A DNA stretch of 64,000 bases from Planomonospora sp. ID82291 (GTDB lineage: Bacteria; Actinomycetota; Actinomycetes; Streptosporangiales; Streptosporangiaceae), in contig NZ_JABTEX010000001.1 in NCBI RefSeq assembly GCF_015711645.1, positions 1,984,001-2,048,000 of the forward strand. Direction: 5' to 3'. How positions within the stretch are numbered: the stretch's first letter is position 1; the number at the start of each line of letters is the position of its first letter. The notes beneath the pieces were generated by a model. It made no database searches, was not told the DNA's origin, and was given only the letters and a program-made list of their open reading frames with translations. This document shows, in pieces, positions 8,407-16,420 of this stretch. The position numbers and the translations under genes were made by a program.

Positions 8407-8470
8407 GGCACGGACGGAGGCACGGACGGAGGCACGGACGGAGGCACGGACGGAGGCACGGACGGAGGCA
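8407..8470. repeat. 12-bp minisatellite (GGCACGGACGGA)n
   Basis: Five-plus perfect tandem copies lie between the kinase start and the MFS stop codon. The flanks 8300-8345 and 8470-8515 hold further degenerate repeats. There is no gene in this 277-bp gap. Confidence 0.9.
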
Positions 8471-8521
8471 CCAGGCGAAGGCACCGGAGAGGCACCGGAT
8501 GGAGGCACCGGGCGGCGCGGG

Positions 8522-9916
8522 TCAGCGGGACGGGGCCGCTCCGGCGTCGACGGCGGCGGCGGTGCCGGCGTCGGCGTCGGCGTCGGCGGCACCGGTGCCG
8601 GTGCCGGTGCCGGTGCCGGTGCCGGCGGCGGCGGCGGCGGCGGGATCAGCGGCGGGATCCGCGGTCGCGTCGGCGGTCGCGTCGGCGGCGGGCTCCGGGG
8701 CGCGCAGCCCGCGCACGCCGGGGGAGAGCAGCGCCGCGGTGGCGGACAGCGTGACGATCGCGGCGCAGCCGAGCAGCGCGGGCTCCGGACCGATCAGGGC
8801 GGCGACCGGTCCGGCCACCAGCAGACCGATCGGACCGAACATCAGCGACCCCAGGGCGTCGTAGGAGCTGACCCGCGACAGGGACTCGGCCGGGATCTCC
8901 CGCTGCATGGTGGTGCTCCACAGCACGCCGAAGACGTCGAAGCAGACGCCCATGACGACCGCCCCGGCGACGATCGTCCACAGCGGGGCGCCCAGCCCGA
9001 GCAGGAGGTACGGCAGGCCCGTGGGCGCGGTCAGCAGCGTCGCCACCAGGATGGGACGGCGGGGCCGCAGCCGCATCGCGATGAAGACGCCACCGATCAT
9101 GCCGACCGCCTCGCCCGCCAGGATCATCGACCAGGCGAACGGACCGCCGAGGCGTTCGTCGGCCACCAGCGGCCCGAGCACGCCGTGCGCGGCCTGCACG
9201 GCCATGACCAGCACGGAGAACTGGGCGACGACCACCCAGAGCCACTGCCGGGAGACGAACTCCCGCCAGCCGTCGCGCAGGTCGGCGATGACCGAGTGCC
9301 CCTCGCCCGCCGTACGCTCCACCGGGGTCAGGCGCAGCGCCGCGATCAGGACCGCCGCCGTCGCGAACATGGCGGCGCTGACCGCCAGCGCCCAGCCGCC
9401 GCCGATCAGGACCACCGTGGCGCCGCTCAGCACGAGACCGGCGACGCGCGAGCTGTTGGCACCCAGCCCGAGCAGCGCGTTGGCGGTCTGCAACCGGTCG
9501 GCCGGGACGACGTCGGGGATGATCCCGGTCAGGGCCGGGAAGAGGACCGCCATGGCGACGCCGCTGCACGCCGACGCCGCCACCAGCGCGGGAAGCGGGG
9601 TCCAGCCGGTGAGCAGCATCACGGCGAGACAGGCGAACGCCGCCGCGTTGAGCGCCTCACCGGCCATCATCACCCGGTGTCGGGGAAGACGGTCCGCGAT
9701 CACACCGCCGACGAGCATGAACGCCACCATCGGCAGCGCCTCGGCGGCGAGGACCACCGACAGCGTCGTGGCCGTCGCACCGGGCAGGGCCAGGACGCCG
9801 AAGGCGAGGGCGACGGGGGCGAACGAACTGCCCAGGACGGAGATGGTCCGCGCGGCGAGCAGCAGGCTGAAACGCCGGTCGCGAAGCATGTCGATGTCGC
9901 GACGGTAGGTGGTCAC
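8522..9916 (-). CDS. MFS transporter (exporter-like)
   Basis: An integral membrane protein of 464 aa with about 12 hydrophobic segments and the MFS loop motif GGVIADRLPRHRVMM between helices 2 and 3. The layout resembles the drug/siderophore exporter group (MFS_3-like). The start is GTG 9916, preceded by GAGGAG at 7-nt spacing. The last ~45 residues are a low-complexity GTGTGT/ADADAD tail encoded by a GCCGGT microsatellite, unlike any MFS core. The substrate is unknown. The histidine kinase follows downstream on the same strand. Confidence 0.88.
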   Translation of the reverse strand: MTTYRRDIDMLRDRRFSLLLAARTISVLGSSFAPVALAFGVLALPGATATTLSVVLAAEALPMVAFMLVGGVIADRLPRHRVMMAGEALNAAAFACLAVMLLTGWTPLPALVAASACSGVAMAVLFPALTGIIPDVVPADRLQTANALLGLGANSSRVAGLVLSGATVVLIGGGWALAVSAAMFATAAVLIAALRLTPVERTAGEGHSVIADLRDGWREFVSRQWLWVVVAQFSVLVMAVQAAHGVLGPLVADERLGGPFAWSMILAGEAVGMIGGVFIAMRLRPRRPILVATLLTAPTGLPYLLLGLGAPLWTIVAGAVVMGVCFDVFGVLWSTTMQREIPAESLSRVSSYDALGSLMFGPIGLLVAGPVAALIGPEPALLGCAAIVTLSATAALLSPGVRGLRAPEPAADATADATADPAADPAAAAAAGTGTGTGTGTGAADADADAGTAAAVDAGAAPSR

Positions 9917-10474
9917 TGACTGCTCCTCACAGAATCCCGAAGAGGAACCATCCTGTCGTCTTCCTCGCGTGATGTCGCATCGATAAATCCGCGCCACCAG
10001 GACGGCGGACCGTGCCGCGGGCAGACGGCGGACCGGGACCGCGATGGGATACCGGACCGGGACCGCGACCGGGAGGAAAATCTCAATCCCGGACGGATGC
10101 CTCAGACTGCCGGGTGGAAGCGGTGTGAGAGAGAGCATTCACACCCCGTGTTCGCACATTCACCTGATGTGATCGACCGATTACTGATAGACACATCCGT
10201 GGCGGGTGAGGTTATCGAAGGGGGAAGCCGCGCTCGCGTCGGGGGAGGGCGCCTTTGGTCACCGGGGCACGATGACCAGAGGCGCCCACACCCCCGGAGG
10301 AAGCCCCGGGGGAGCGCCTTCCGCCTTCCTGCGCGGCGGGACGTCCTCCTTCGCCCCCGCCCCGCAAACGGCCGCCGGTTCACCTCTCACGGATTCACCG
10401 ACTCACCCGGTTCGCCGTTTCACGGGGTCATCGACTCACCCGGTCCACCGTTTCACGGCGTCACCGGGCAGGTC
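9917..10474. other. 558-bp intergenic region with hairpin and tandem repeat
   Basis: Lies between the MFS start and the GGDEF-EAL stop codon. It contains a 41-bp hairpin (10247-10287) and, at about 10390-10465, two copies of a ~33-bp unit around ACCCGGT..CCGTTTCACGG. The MFS promoter should be in its left part. No gene is seen. Confidence 0.6.
10247..10287. terminator. Hairpin, possible terminator of the GGDEF-EAL gene
   Basis: A 15-bp stem with one mismatch (arms GGGCGCCTTTGGTCA and TGACCAGAGGCGCCC) and an 11-nt loop, about 190 bp past the stop codon of the minus-strand gene. There is no T-run, so intrinsic termination is uncertain. Confidence 0.4.
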
Positions 10475-13474
10475 TCAGCCGGCCAGGGCCGGCGGGTCGA
10501 GCGGGTCGGAGCCGAGGCGCACCGCGCGGACGGCCAGCAGCCGGCCGATCTCCTCCCCGGACAGCGGCGGCGCGAAGTGGAAACCCTGAGCCAGTCGGTA
10601 CCCCAGCTGGTACAGCCTCCTGGCCTGCGCCTCGGTCTCCACGCCCTCGGCCACGGCCTGCAGTCGCAGCGCATGGGCGATCTGCACCAGCGAGGTGGCG
10701 ATCACCGAGCTCTCGACGGTGCCCGTCACCCCGTCGACGAACAGTTTGTCCACCTTGAGCACGTCGACGGGGCAGGTGCGCAGCAACCCGAGCGAGGAGT
10801 GTCCGGTACCGAAGTCGTCGAGGGCGAACCCGACCCCGAGCGCGTGCAGGGCTCGCACCGTCTCCAGCGCGGGCCCGCCGTCGAACACGGCCGTCTCGGT
10901 GATCTCCAGCAGGAGGTCCTGCGGCCGGAGCCCGGTCTCCCGCAGCACATCCGTGACGGCCTGCACGAACGACGGTTCCCGGAGCTGCCGGGGCGAGACG
11001 TTCACCCCCATCCGCAGAGGGGCGGCGGCGCCGTACCGCCTCCGCCACCCGGCCATCTGGCGGCACGCCTCCCGGAGCACCCAGGCGCCGATCTGGACGA
11101 TCATCCCGTTGCGCTCCGCGACCGGGACGAACTCCGCCGGGGAGACCAGTCCGCGCTCCGGGTGGCGCCAGCGCACCAGCGCCTCCACGCTGGAGATCTC
11201 TCCTTCGGGCAGGATCACCACGGGCTGGTACAGCAGGAACAGCCCGCCGGAGGCCAGGGCGTGCTGCAGTTCGGCGCCCAGCCGGGCATGCTCGACGGTC
11301 CGGGCGTCCATCTCCTCGGTGTACCGGACGTGACGGCTCTTTCCCTGCTCCTTGGCCGCGTACATGGCCACGTCGGCCCGGCGCAGCAGCTCGCTGGCGT
11401 CCATGCCCGGCCCGCCCGCGACCAGGCCGATGCTGGCCTGCACCAGCAGGTCGTGGTCCGCGGCCCGGGCGGGGGTGCCGAGCGCCACGATGACACGTTC
11501 GGCGATGCGGTCGGCCTCCTCCGCCGAGACGTCCAGCAGCAGGACGGCGAACTCGTCCCCGCCCAGCCGCGCAACCGTGTCATGGGGTCCGACGCATTCG
11601 CGGAGCCGGTCGGCGACGACCACCAGGAGGGCGTCGCCGACCGCGTGCCCCAGCCGATCGTTGATCGTCTTGAAGTCGTCGAGGTCGACCAGGGCGAGCG
11701 CGACCCCCCGGGTCCCGGCGCCCGCACCGGTCCCGGCGTCGTTCCCCGGCCCGGCCCCGGCCTTGATCCCGGCCCCGGCCTTGATCCCGGTCTCGGTACC
11801 GGCCCCGGTCTTGATCCCGGCCCCGGTACCGGTACTTGTCTCGGTACCGGTGCGGGCGAGCACGAGGGCGCTCGCCGCCCGCTCGGTGAACAGCGCCCGG
11901 TTGGCGAGCCCGGTCAGCGCGTCGTGGGTGGCCTGGTGCGCCAGCTGGTCCTGTACGCGCCTGGTCTCGGTGATGTCGCGGGCGTTGCTCACGATGCCGC
12001 GGATCCCGGGATCGTCGATCCGGTTCGTGCCGACGATCTCCAGCCATCGCCAGTCCCCGTCCGCGTGCCGCATGCGGACCTGGCAGGTGGCGGTGGCGCC
12101 GGGATCCCGCTTGAGCCTCCGGCCCATCTCCCTCAGGAGTCGTACGTCGTCCGGGTGGGTGCAGTGGGCCACGGGCCGGCCGAGCCAGTGGTCGGGCGGC
12201 ACGCCGAGGATGCGCCCGACGCTCGAACTGAGGTAGGCGAGGGTCCCGTCGTCGGCGGTGACGGCGATGATGTCGGAGGAGTTCTGCACGAGTGAACGCG
12301 ACCGCTGATCGTGCCTGCGCAGTTCCAGCATGCTGGCGTCGAGCCGGGCGAGCAGGTCGGCGTTGTCGTAGAAGGCCAGGATCTGGCGTCCCACCACCAA
12401 CCAGGTGATGACGGTCGCACCCGCGGCGATCATCTGGGTCTCCAGGCCCGCCGTACGCGTCGACACCAGCAGCAGCCCGCCGGTCGCCGCGATCGCGGCG
12501 TACGGCAGCAGGCTGAAGGGCCTGCGCCGCTCCGGAGCGCGACGGACGGCCTCCTTCCCCGCCTCCCGCTGCCGGTCGGCCGCGAGCGCCAGGAGGAGGC
12601 AGGCGATCGGGATCGTGACGTGGGCGACGTTGAGGTCCGGCCTGGACTGGATCAACGGCATGAGCGCCCCGCCGGTCGCCCCCACGAGGACCGCCGTCCC
12701 CAGGATGGACAGCGCCTTCCGGTTCAGCGAGCCGACACCGGCCAGCGCCAGCTTGACGGCGGTGAGCACCGCGACGAAACCCACCACGATGGTGACCAGT
12801 CCCGGCAGGGACGAGCCGGTGGCGGCGGCCAGTTCCGGTGAACCGTGCACCGCGAAGGTCCAGGCGAACAGACCGGCGGCCAGCATGATGACGCCCGTGT
12901 CCAGCCACAGGGTGAGCCGCTCCCTGCGCGAGCGCCGTACGGCGGGCAGCCGCAGCAGCCCCCAGAGAGCGGCCAGCACGCCCCCGAAGTACCACGCCAT
13001 GGTCATCGGACCGGGCTGCTGCGTCGGCGCGCCGGGCCCGGCGACCGCGTCGTACGCGTTGCAGGCCCCGCCGACCCCGATGAGGAGCACCGCCGTGCCG
13101 AACCACCGCCAGAACAGCCGCGCCTGCGGGTTCAAGGAGGGGGAGGCCGCCGTGCGTCCGCACGCGACCACGCCGAGAACCGCGCTGAGGACCACCGGAA
13201 CCCAGGCCACGACGGGTGCGTCCAGGTGCCGCACGAAATCGAGGAGGAACCACCCCACGCCGAAGACGGCGAGCAGGCCCAGGGCGGCCGTCAACGACGA
13301 GGACCGCGCCCGGGCCAGGGCGCCGACCGGCGGGATTCCAGCCGGAGCACCGGACGGAGCACCGGACGGAGCACGGGTCGGGGCACCGGACGGAGAACGG
13401 GTCGGGAGCCGTGTCAGGAGACGAGCTGAAAGCGCACCGCACGGCATGGCGCGCTCACGTCGGCATGCCCGCAT
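10475..13474 (-). CDS. Membrane PAS-GGDEF-EAL cyclic-di-GMP enzyme
   Basis: A 999-aa protein. The N-terminal ~365 residues carry roughly nine hydrophobic helices. A PAS domain (~395-500), a GGDEF domain with intact GGDEF at 638-642, and an EAL domain with EAL at 764-766 and the DDFGTGHSSL and KVDKLFV motifs follow. Both synthesis and hydrolysis of c-di-GMP are plausible, as in Streptomyces composite proteins such as RmdA and RmdB. A low-complexity insert of about 50 residues (Gly/Thr/Ala/Lys, ~539-590) splits the GGDEF domain before the metal-binding DLDDFK. The ATG at 13474 follows GGGGGGAT. Confidence 0.92.
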   Translation of the reverse strand: MRACRRERAMPCGALSARLLTRLPTRSPSGAPTRAPSGAPSGAPAGIPPVGALARARSSSLTAALGLLAVFGVGWFLLDFVRHLDAPVVAWVPVVLSAVLGVVACGRTAASPSLNPQARLFWRWFGTAVLLIGVGGACNAYDAVAGPGAPTQQPGPMTMAWYFGGVLAALWGLLRLPAVRRSRRERLTLWLDTGVIMLAAGLFAWTFAVHGSPELAAATGSSLPGLVTIVVGFVAVLTAVKLALAGVGSLNRKALSILGTAVLVGATGGALMPLIQSRPDLNVAHVTIPIACLLLALAADRQREAGKEAVRRAPERRRPFSLLPYAAIAATGGLLLVSTRTAGLETQMIAAGATVITWLVVGRQILAFYDNADLLARLDASMLELRRHDQRSRSLVQNSSDIIAVTADDGTLAYLSSSVGRILGVPPDHWLGRPVAHCTHPDDVRLLREMGRRLKRDPGATATCQVRMRHADGDWRWLEIVGTNRIDDPGIRGIVSNARDITETRRVQDQLAHQATHDALTGLANRALFTERAASALVLARTGTETSTGTGAGIKTGAGTETGIKAGAGIKAGAGPGNDAGTGAGAGTRGVALALVDLDDFKTINDRLGHAVGDALLVVVADRLRECVGPHDTVARLGGDEFAVLLLDVSAEEADRIAERVIVALGTPARAADHDLLVQASIGLVAGGPGMDASELLRRADVAMYAAKEQGKSRHVRYTEEMDARTVEHARLGAELQHALASGGLFLLYQPVVILPEGEISSVEALVRWRHPERGLVSPAEFVPVAERNGMIVQIGAWVLREACRQMAGWRRRYGAAAPLRMGVNVSPRQLREPSFVQAVTDVLRETGLRPQDLLLEITETAVFDGGPALETVRALHALGVGFALDDFGTGHSSLGLLRTCPVDVLKVDKLFVDGVTGTVESSVIATSLVQIAHALRLQAVAEGVETEAQARRLYQLGYRLAQGFHFAPPLSGEEIGRLLAVRAVRLGSDPLDPPALAG
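11735..11860. repeat. In-frame 18-bp-type tandem repeat inside the GGDEF coding region
   Basis: Units resembling GGCCCCGGCCTTGATCCC and GGTACCGGTCTC repeat through this stretch and encode the (A/T)G(A/T)GIK-type insert of the GGDEF domain. The reading frame stays open throughout. Confidence 0.8.
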
Positions 13475-13677
13475 ACCCCGATCCCCCTACGACGACTCCG
13501 GATCTCCTTGCGGGAGCCCATCGGCGCAGGAGGGCCGGACCTGAGGGTTTTCCCACGTGCGGACCGCCCGGTCCCGGTCAGGGGACGCGCCGCGAACCGT
13601 GACGGCTCACGGAATCCGCCCCGTCCCGGATTCGGAAAGCCGGGAAGCCGGGAAGCCGGGAATCTCGAAAAAATCAT

Positions 13678-13706
13678 TTGGCATTCCGTACGGGGAAATC
13701 TAGTCT
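13678..13706 (+). promoter_or_regulatory. Sigma-70-type promoter candidate
   Basis: TTGGCA and TAGTCT separated by exactly 17 bp in a locally AT-rich island, followed about 30 bp later by GGAAAGGA and a GTG start. It could also read into the tRNA cluster some 490 bp downstream. Confidence 0.45.
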
Positions 13707-13745
13707 TCGAACACAGGGATCGACCGAGAGACGGAAAGGACGGCC

Positions 13746-13841
13746 GTGAACACATACGATGCCATCGCGCGGCAGTGGCGCGCCCCTCGCGTGCGAGCCG
13801 CCCTCGGCGGCCGACTGCCGTCCCCCGGGACCACCGTGTAG
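13746..13841 (+). CDS. Possible small ORF (31 aa) with good expression signals
   Basis: GTG start, begins MNTYDAIARQWRAPRVRAAL and ends GRLPSPGTTV. It has a GGAAAGGA ribosome-binding site 8 nt upstream and the promoter candidate at 13678-13706 just before that. No family is recognised. It could be a small protein, a leader peptide or chance. Confidence 0.3.
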   Translation: MNTYDAIARQWRAPRVRAALGGRLPSPGTTV

Positions 13842-14197
13842 ACCTTCACCTGCACGGATGCCGCCCCGGGAGACATCACCCGACGGGCGGTTCCTTCATG
13901 TGGGGGACGCATCCGTACGGGAGAGATACCGGCGGGGAGGACCGGAACGGCGCGTTCCTGGCCGCCCCGGGACGAAAAACCACCCGATGCACATCGCGCG
14001 TCCCGCGCAGGCGCGTTTCCCCGGCCGAATGAACAACGGCCGGCGACGCGCTCCCGACAATTCCACAGAGGAATGCAATTCTTCGTCGAAACCGTCGTCT
14101 CCACCGTTTCCGCCGCCGACGCGGCGGCCGACCGCGGGGCCACGGCAGGGTCCGCAGGCCGCGCTCCCCGCGGCGCGGGCCACGACGAACGGTTCCC
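13842..14197 (+). other. Gap between the small ORF and the tRNA cluster
   Basis: I see no convincing gene here. Open frames are long only because the DNA is GC-rich. The segment may be the 5' leader of a tRNA transcript. Confidence 0.4.
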
Positions 14198-14268
14198 GGG
14201 CCGATGGTGAAGCGGGATCACGCCTGCCTTGCACGCAGGAGTCCAGGGTTCGACTCCCTGCCGGTCCA
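14198..14268 (+). tRNA. Atypical tRNA-Ala(TGC)
   Basis: 71 nt. The acceptor GGGCCGA pairs with CCGGTCC with one mismatch at 7:66, and the alanine identity pair G3:U70 is present. The D stem is GTGA/TCAC, the anticodon stem CCTGC/GCAGG has loop CTTGCAC, the T arm is CAGGG-TTCGACT-CCCTG, and the discriminator is A. CCA is not encoded. The sequence differs widely from the housekeeping tRNA-Ala(TGC) at 76-151, which points to separate ancestry. First gene of a four-tRNA cluster. Confidence 0.7.
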
Positions 14269-14270
14269 CG

Positions 14271-14294
14271 GGTGCCCTGAAAGGAGAGGGCACC
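14271..14294. other. 8-bp perfect hairpin between tRNA genes
   Basis: GGTGCCCT and AGGGCACC with an 8-nt loop lie directly after the tRNA-Ala-like gene. With no T-run it may be a processing hairpin. The rest of the spacer to 14417 contains two GGTTCAC T-loop-like fragments but no foldable tRNA. Confidence 0.4.
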
Positions 14295-14417
14295 GGGTCG
14301 AGTGCTCGGCGGCGGGATTGGCGACCCCCGCCCGGTTCACGACCCACCCGCGTCCGGCCCGGTTCACGCCGCCCGGATCGGACGCGCGGCTCGCCCGCCC
14401 GGCGCGAGCCCGCGTGA

Positions 14418-14492
14418 TGCCGGATCGTCCAATCGGCAGGACACCCGACTCTGGATCGGGGAACGGAGGTTCGACCCCTCCTCCGGCAGCCA
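14418..14492 (+). tRNA. tRNA-Gln(CTG)
   Basis: 75 nt including encoded CCA (14490-14492). The acceptor TGCCGGA pairs with TCCGGCA, the anticodon loop CTCTGGA carries CTG between CCCGA and TCGGG, the T arm is GGAGG-TTCGACC-CCTCC, and the discriminator is G. This is the most normal-looking tRNA of the cluster. Confidence 0.9.
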
Positions 14493-14499
14493 CGCACCC

Positions 14500-14571
14500 G
14501 TGGGTGAGGTGTCAGCGGAAGCACACGGCCGTGCCGAGGCCGCAGGACGGGTTCGAGTCCCGTCACCCACT
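14500..14571 (+). tRNA. tRNA-Gly(GCC)
   Basis: 72 nt. The acceptor GTGGGTG pairs fully with CACCCAC. The anticodon stem CGGCC/GGCCG encloses GTGCCGA (anticodon GCC), the T arm is ACGGG-TTCGAGT-CCCGT, and the discriminator U is normal for tRNA-Gly. No encoded CCA. It starts 8 nt after the tRNA-Gln CCA end. Confidence 0.8.
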
Positions 14572-14572
14572 C

Positions 14573-14646
14573 GCCGCCCTGGCCCAACCGGCAGAGGCGC
14601 CGCGCTCAGGTCGCGGAGGATCCGGGTTCGAATCCCGGGGGCGGCA
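14573..14646 (+). tRNA. tRNA with CAG (Leu) anticodon but class I short variable loop
   Basis: 74 nt. The acceptor GCCGCCC pairs with GGGCGGC, the anticodon stem CCGCG/CGCGG has loop CTCAGGT (anticodon CAG), the variable loop AGGAT is only about five nt, and the T arm is CCGGG-TTCGAAT-CCCGG with discriminator A. Bacterial tRNA-Leu is class II with a long variable arm, so the charging identity is doubtful. It starts one nt after the tRNA-Gly. Confidence 0.75.
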
Positions 14647-14673
14647 CGACGACCCCGTATCCCGGGTCCCCGC

Positions 14674-14720
14674 GAATCCGGGATCCGGGATCCGGGATCC
14701 GGGATCCGGGATCCGGGGAT
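14674..14720. repeat. Heptanucleotide repeat (GGGATCC)n after the tRNA cluster
   Basis: About six tandem GGGATCC units, followed by degenerate copies to 14740. This occupies most of the gap between the last tRNA and the serine hydrolase stop codon. Confidence 0.85.
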
Positions 14721-14772
14721 GTTGGGGATCCGGGGGATGCGGACGCTCGACGAGGCGGGCGGCCGACGCCGC

Positions 14773-16203
14773 CTACGCGACGTCGGGCCGGGTCATCAGC
14801 GGCGACCGCAGATGCACCACCAGATCGGGGCCGGTCAGGGGCACGGTGTTCCACGTCGCGACCGCCGTGCCCGCGGCGGCGTCGAGCGTCAGCCGGACCC
14901 GGTGCGGGGTGGTGATGACGTAGAGGTCGGCGGTGAACGTATCCCCCCGCCAGGCGCCGGCCGCGACGACCGGACGGCCGAGTGGCGAGCTCTCCCGCCA
15001 GCCGCCATGGCCGGCCTCGACGTCGAAGGACGACCCGAACCGCAGGAGCCATCCGCCGTCCACGGGATCGACGGTCACCGTGGTCCCGTCGGGCAGCGCC
15101 GCGTCCTCGGCGGAGGCGTCGAGCCGCGCCTTGGCCGAACGCTCCGGGGCGGCCGAACCCGGAACCGGCGCGAGGGACAGCCGCCGCAGCCGACCGGCGA
15201 GGAGCTCGTCGTCGCGGGCGCTCCCCGCCCGGTCCAGACCGGGCAGCAGGCATTCCCACAGAGGACTGAGCACTTCCTCGATCTGCGTCACCGCACCGGT
15301 CACGGCGACCACGAGATCGTGCGACGGGACGACCGCGCACAGCTGGCCGAAGGCGCCTTGGCCGTGGTAACCGTGACGCGACATCCAGAACTGGTAGCCG
15401 TATCCGCACAGCGCGTCGGGGTTCTCCGACCAGCCCTCGATCTGCGGGGTGTCGATGTGCCGTCGGGTCGCGAGCTCCACCCATTCGCGCGGGACGAGCT
15501 CGCGGCCGTCCCAGAGGCCCCCGCGCAGCAGCAGTTCGCCGAAGGCGGCGACGGCCTCGGTCGTGAGGTGCAGCCCGTGGAAGCCGAAGGCGGCGCCGCT
15601 CGCCACCCGGTCCCACTCGGCGTGGTCGACGCCCATCGGCCGGAAGAGGCGCTCGTCGAGCAGCTCCGGCAGCCCGCGGCCGGTGACCCGCTCCACCATC
15701 CGGGCCAGGACGAAGGTGGTCGCGTTGTCGTAGGCGTGCCGGGTCCCCTCAGGCGCGGGGAACGGTACGCGCAGGAAGCCCTTGACCAGATCGCCCGGTT
15801 CCAGCCGCCAGGCCTCGTCGAGGCTGTCCGTGCCGTGCCCGGCCGTCATGGACAGCAGGTGGTGCACGGTCAGGCGGCGTCCCTGCTCGGAGACGTCGGC
15901 CGGAACGTGGTCGGGCAGCACGTCCACCACCCGGTCGTCCAGCGAGAGCAGCCCGTCAGCGATCGCGAGCCCCACGGCGACCGAGGTGAACGACTTGGTC
16001 AGCGAGTAGAGCAGGTGCGGGCGTCCGGCCGAGTACGGAGCCCACCAGCCTTCGGCGACGACGTGACCGCGGCGCACGATCATGATCGAGTGGAGCTCGA
16101 CGGACCGCTCTTCGAACCGGTCCAGCAGCGCGGCGATCGAGCGGGACGAGATCCCCGCGGACGCCGGTGTCGAGCGCGGCAGCAGGGCACGCGGAGAGGG
16201 CAT
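14773..16203 (-). CDS. Serine hydrolase of the beta-lactamase/penicillin-binding-protein-like family
   Basis: A 476-aa class C beta-lactamase-fold hydrolase. Ser67-L-T-Lys70 is the SxxK motif, YDN near residue 160 is the YxN motif, and GYGYQFWMSRHGYHGQGAFG near ~295-315 supplies the third motif region. A beta-rich C-terminal domain follows. No signal peptide is visible, so it is probably cytosolic. Members include esterases, D-amino-acid amidases and peptidases; the substrate cannot be told. It lies 212 bp downstream of the NRPS/PLP operon on the same strand, so a maturation or self-protection role is possible but unproven. Confidence 0.85.
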   Translation of the reverse strand: MPSPRALLPRSTPASAGISSRSIAALLDRFEERSVELHSIMIVRRGHVVAEGWWAPYSAGRPHLLYSLTKSFTSVAVGLAIADGLLSLDDRVVDVLPDHVPADVSEQGRRLTVHHLLSMTAGHGTDSLDEAWRLEPGDLVKGFLRVPFPAPEGTRHAYDNATTFVLARMVERVTGRGLPELLDERLFRPMGVDHAEWDRVASGAAFGFHGLHLTTEAVAAFGELLLRGGLWDGRELVPREWVELATRRHIDTPQIEGWSENPDALCGYGYQFWMSRHGYHGQGAFGQLCAVVPSHDLVVAVTGAVTQIEEVLSPLWECLLPGLDRAGSARDDELLAGRLRRLSLAPVPGSAAPERSAKARLDASAEDAALPDGTTVTVDPVDGGWLLRFGSSFDVEAGHGGWRESSPLGRPVVAAGAWRGDTFTADLYVITTPHRVRLTLDAAAGTAVATWNTVPLTGPDLVVHLRSPLMTRPDVA

Positions 16204-16340
16204 GCGGGCACATTAACGAATCCGGCCGATACGCCCCATCGATTTACGAGGCGCGGCTCGGGGCCCGCTCATCCGCCCCTGCCGCCCACCCCGCCCTGCC
16301 CTCCGCCCCGCCCCGCCACCCGCCCGTCCCGCTCACCCGG

Positions 16341-16420
16341 CCCTGTCACGACCCTGTCACCCGGCCCTGTCACGGCCCTGTCACGGCCCTGTCACCCGGC
16401 CCTGTCACGGCCCTGTCACG
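16341..16420. repeat. Tandem CCCTGTCAC repeat at the 3' end of the PLP enzyme gene
   Basis: About seven units of CCCTGTCAC separated by GG or CCGG, reaching into the stop codon of the PLP enzyme gene. It occupies part of the gap before the serine hydrolase; the rest of that gap (16204-16340) would hold a separate promoter for it. Confidence 0.85.

Noticed and set aside
5311-8754. Long plus-strand open frame opposite the histidine kinase
   Set aside because: Antisense shadow; the minus strand shows clear GAF, PAS, HisKA and HATPase motifs.
10390-10465. Possible parS sites (CCGTTTCACGG motifs)
   Set aside because: The second half-site CGTGAAAC is missing; they are a local tandem repeat.
14269-14417. 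Additional degenerate tRNAs between tRNA-Ala and tRNA-Gln
   Set aside because: T-loop-like GGTTCAC fragments occur, but no acceptor or anticodon stem pairs could be built.
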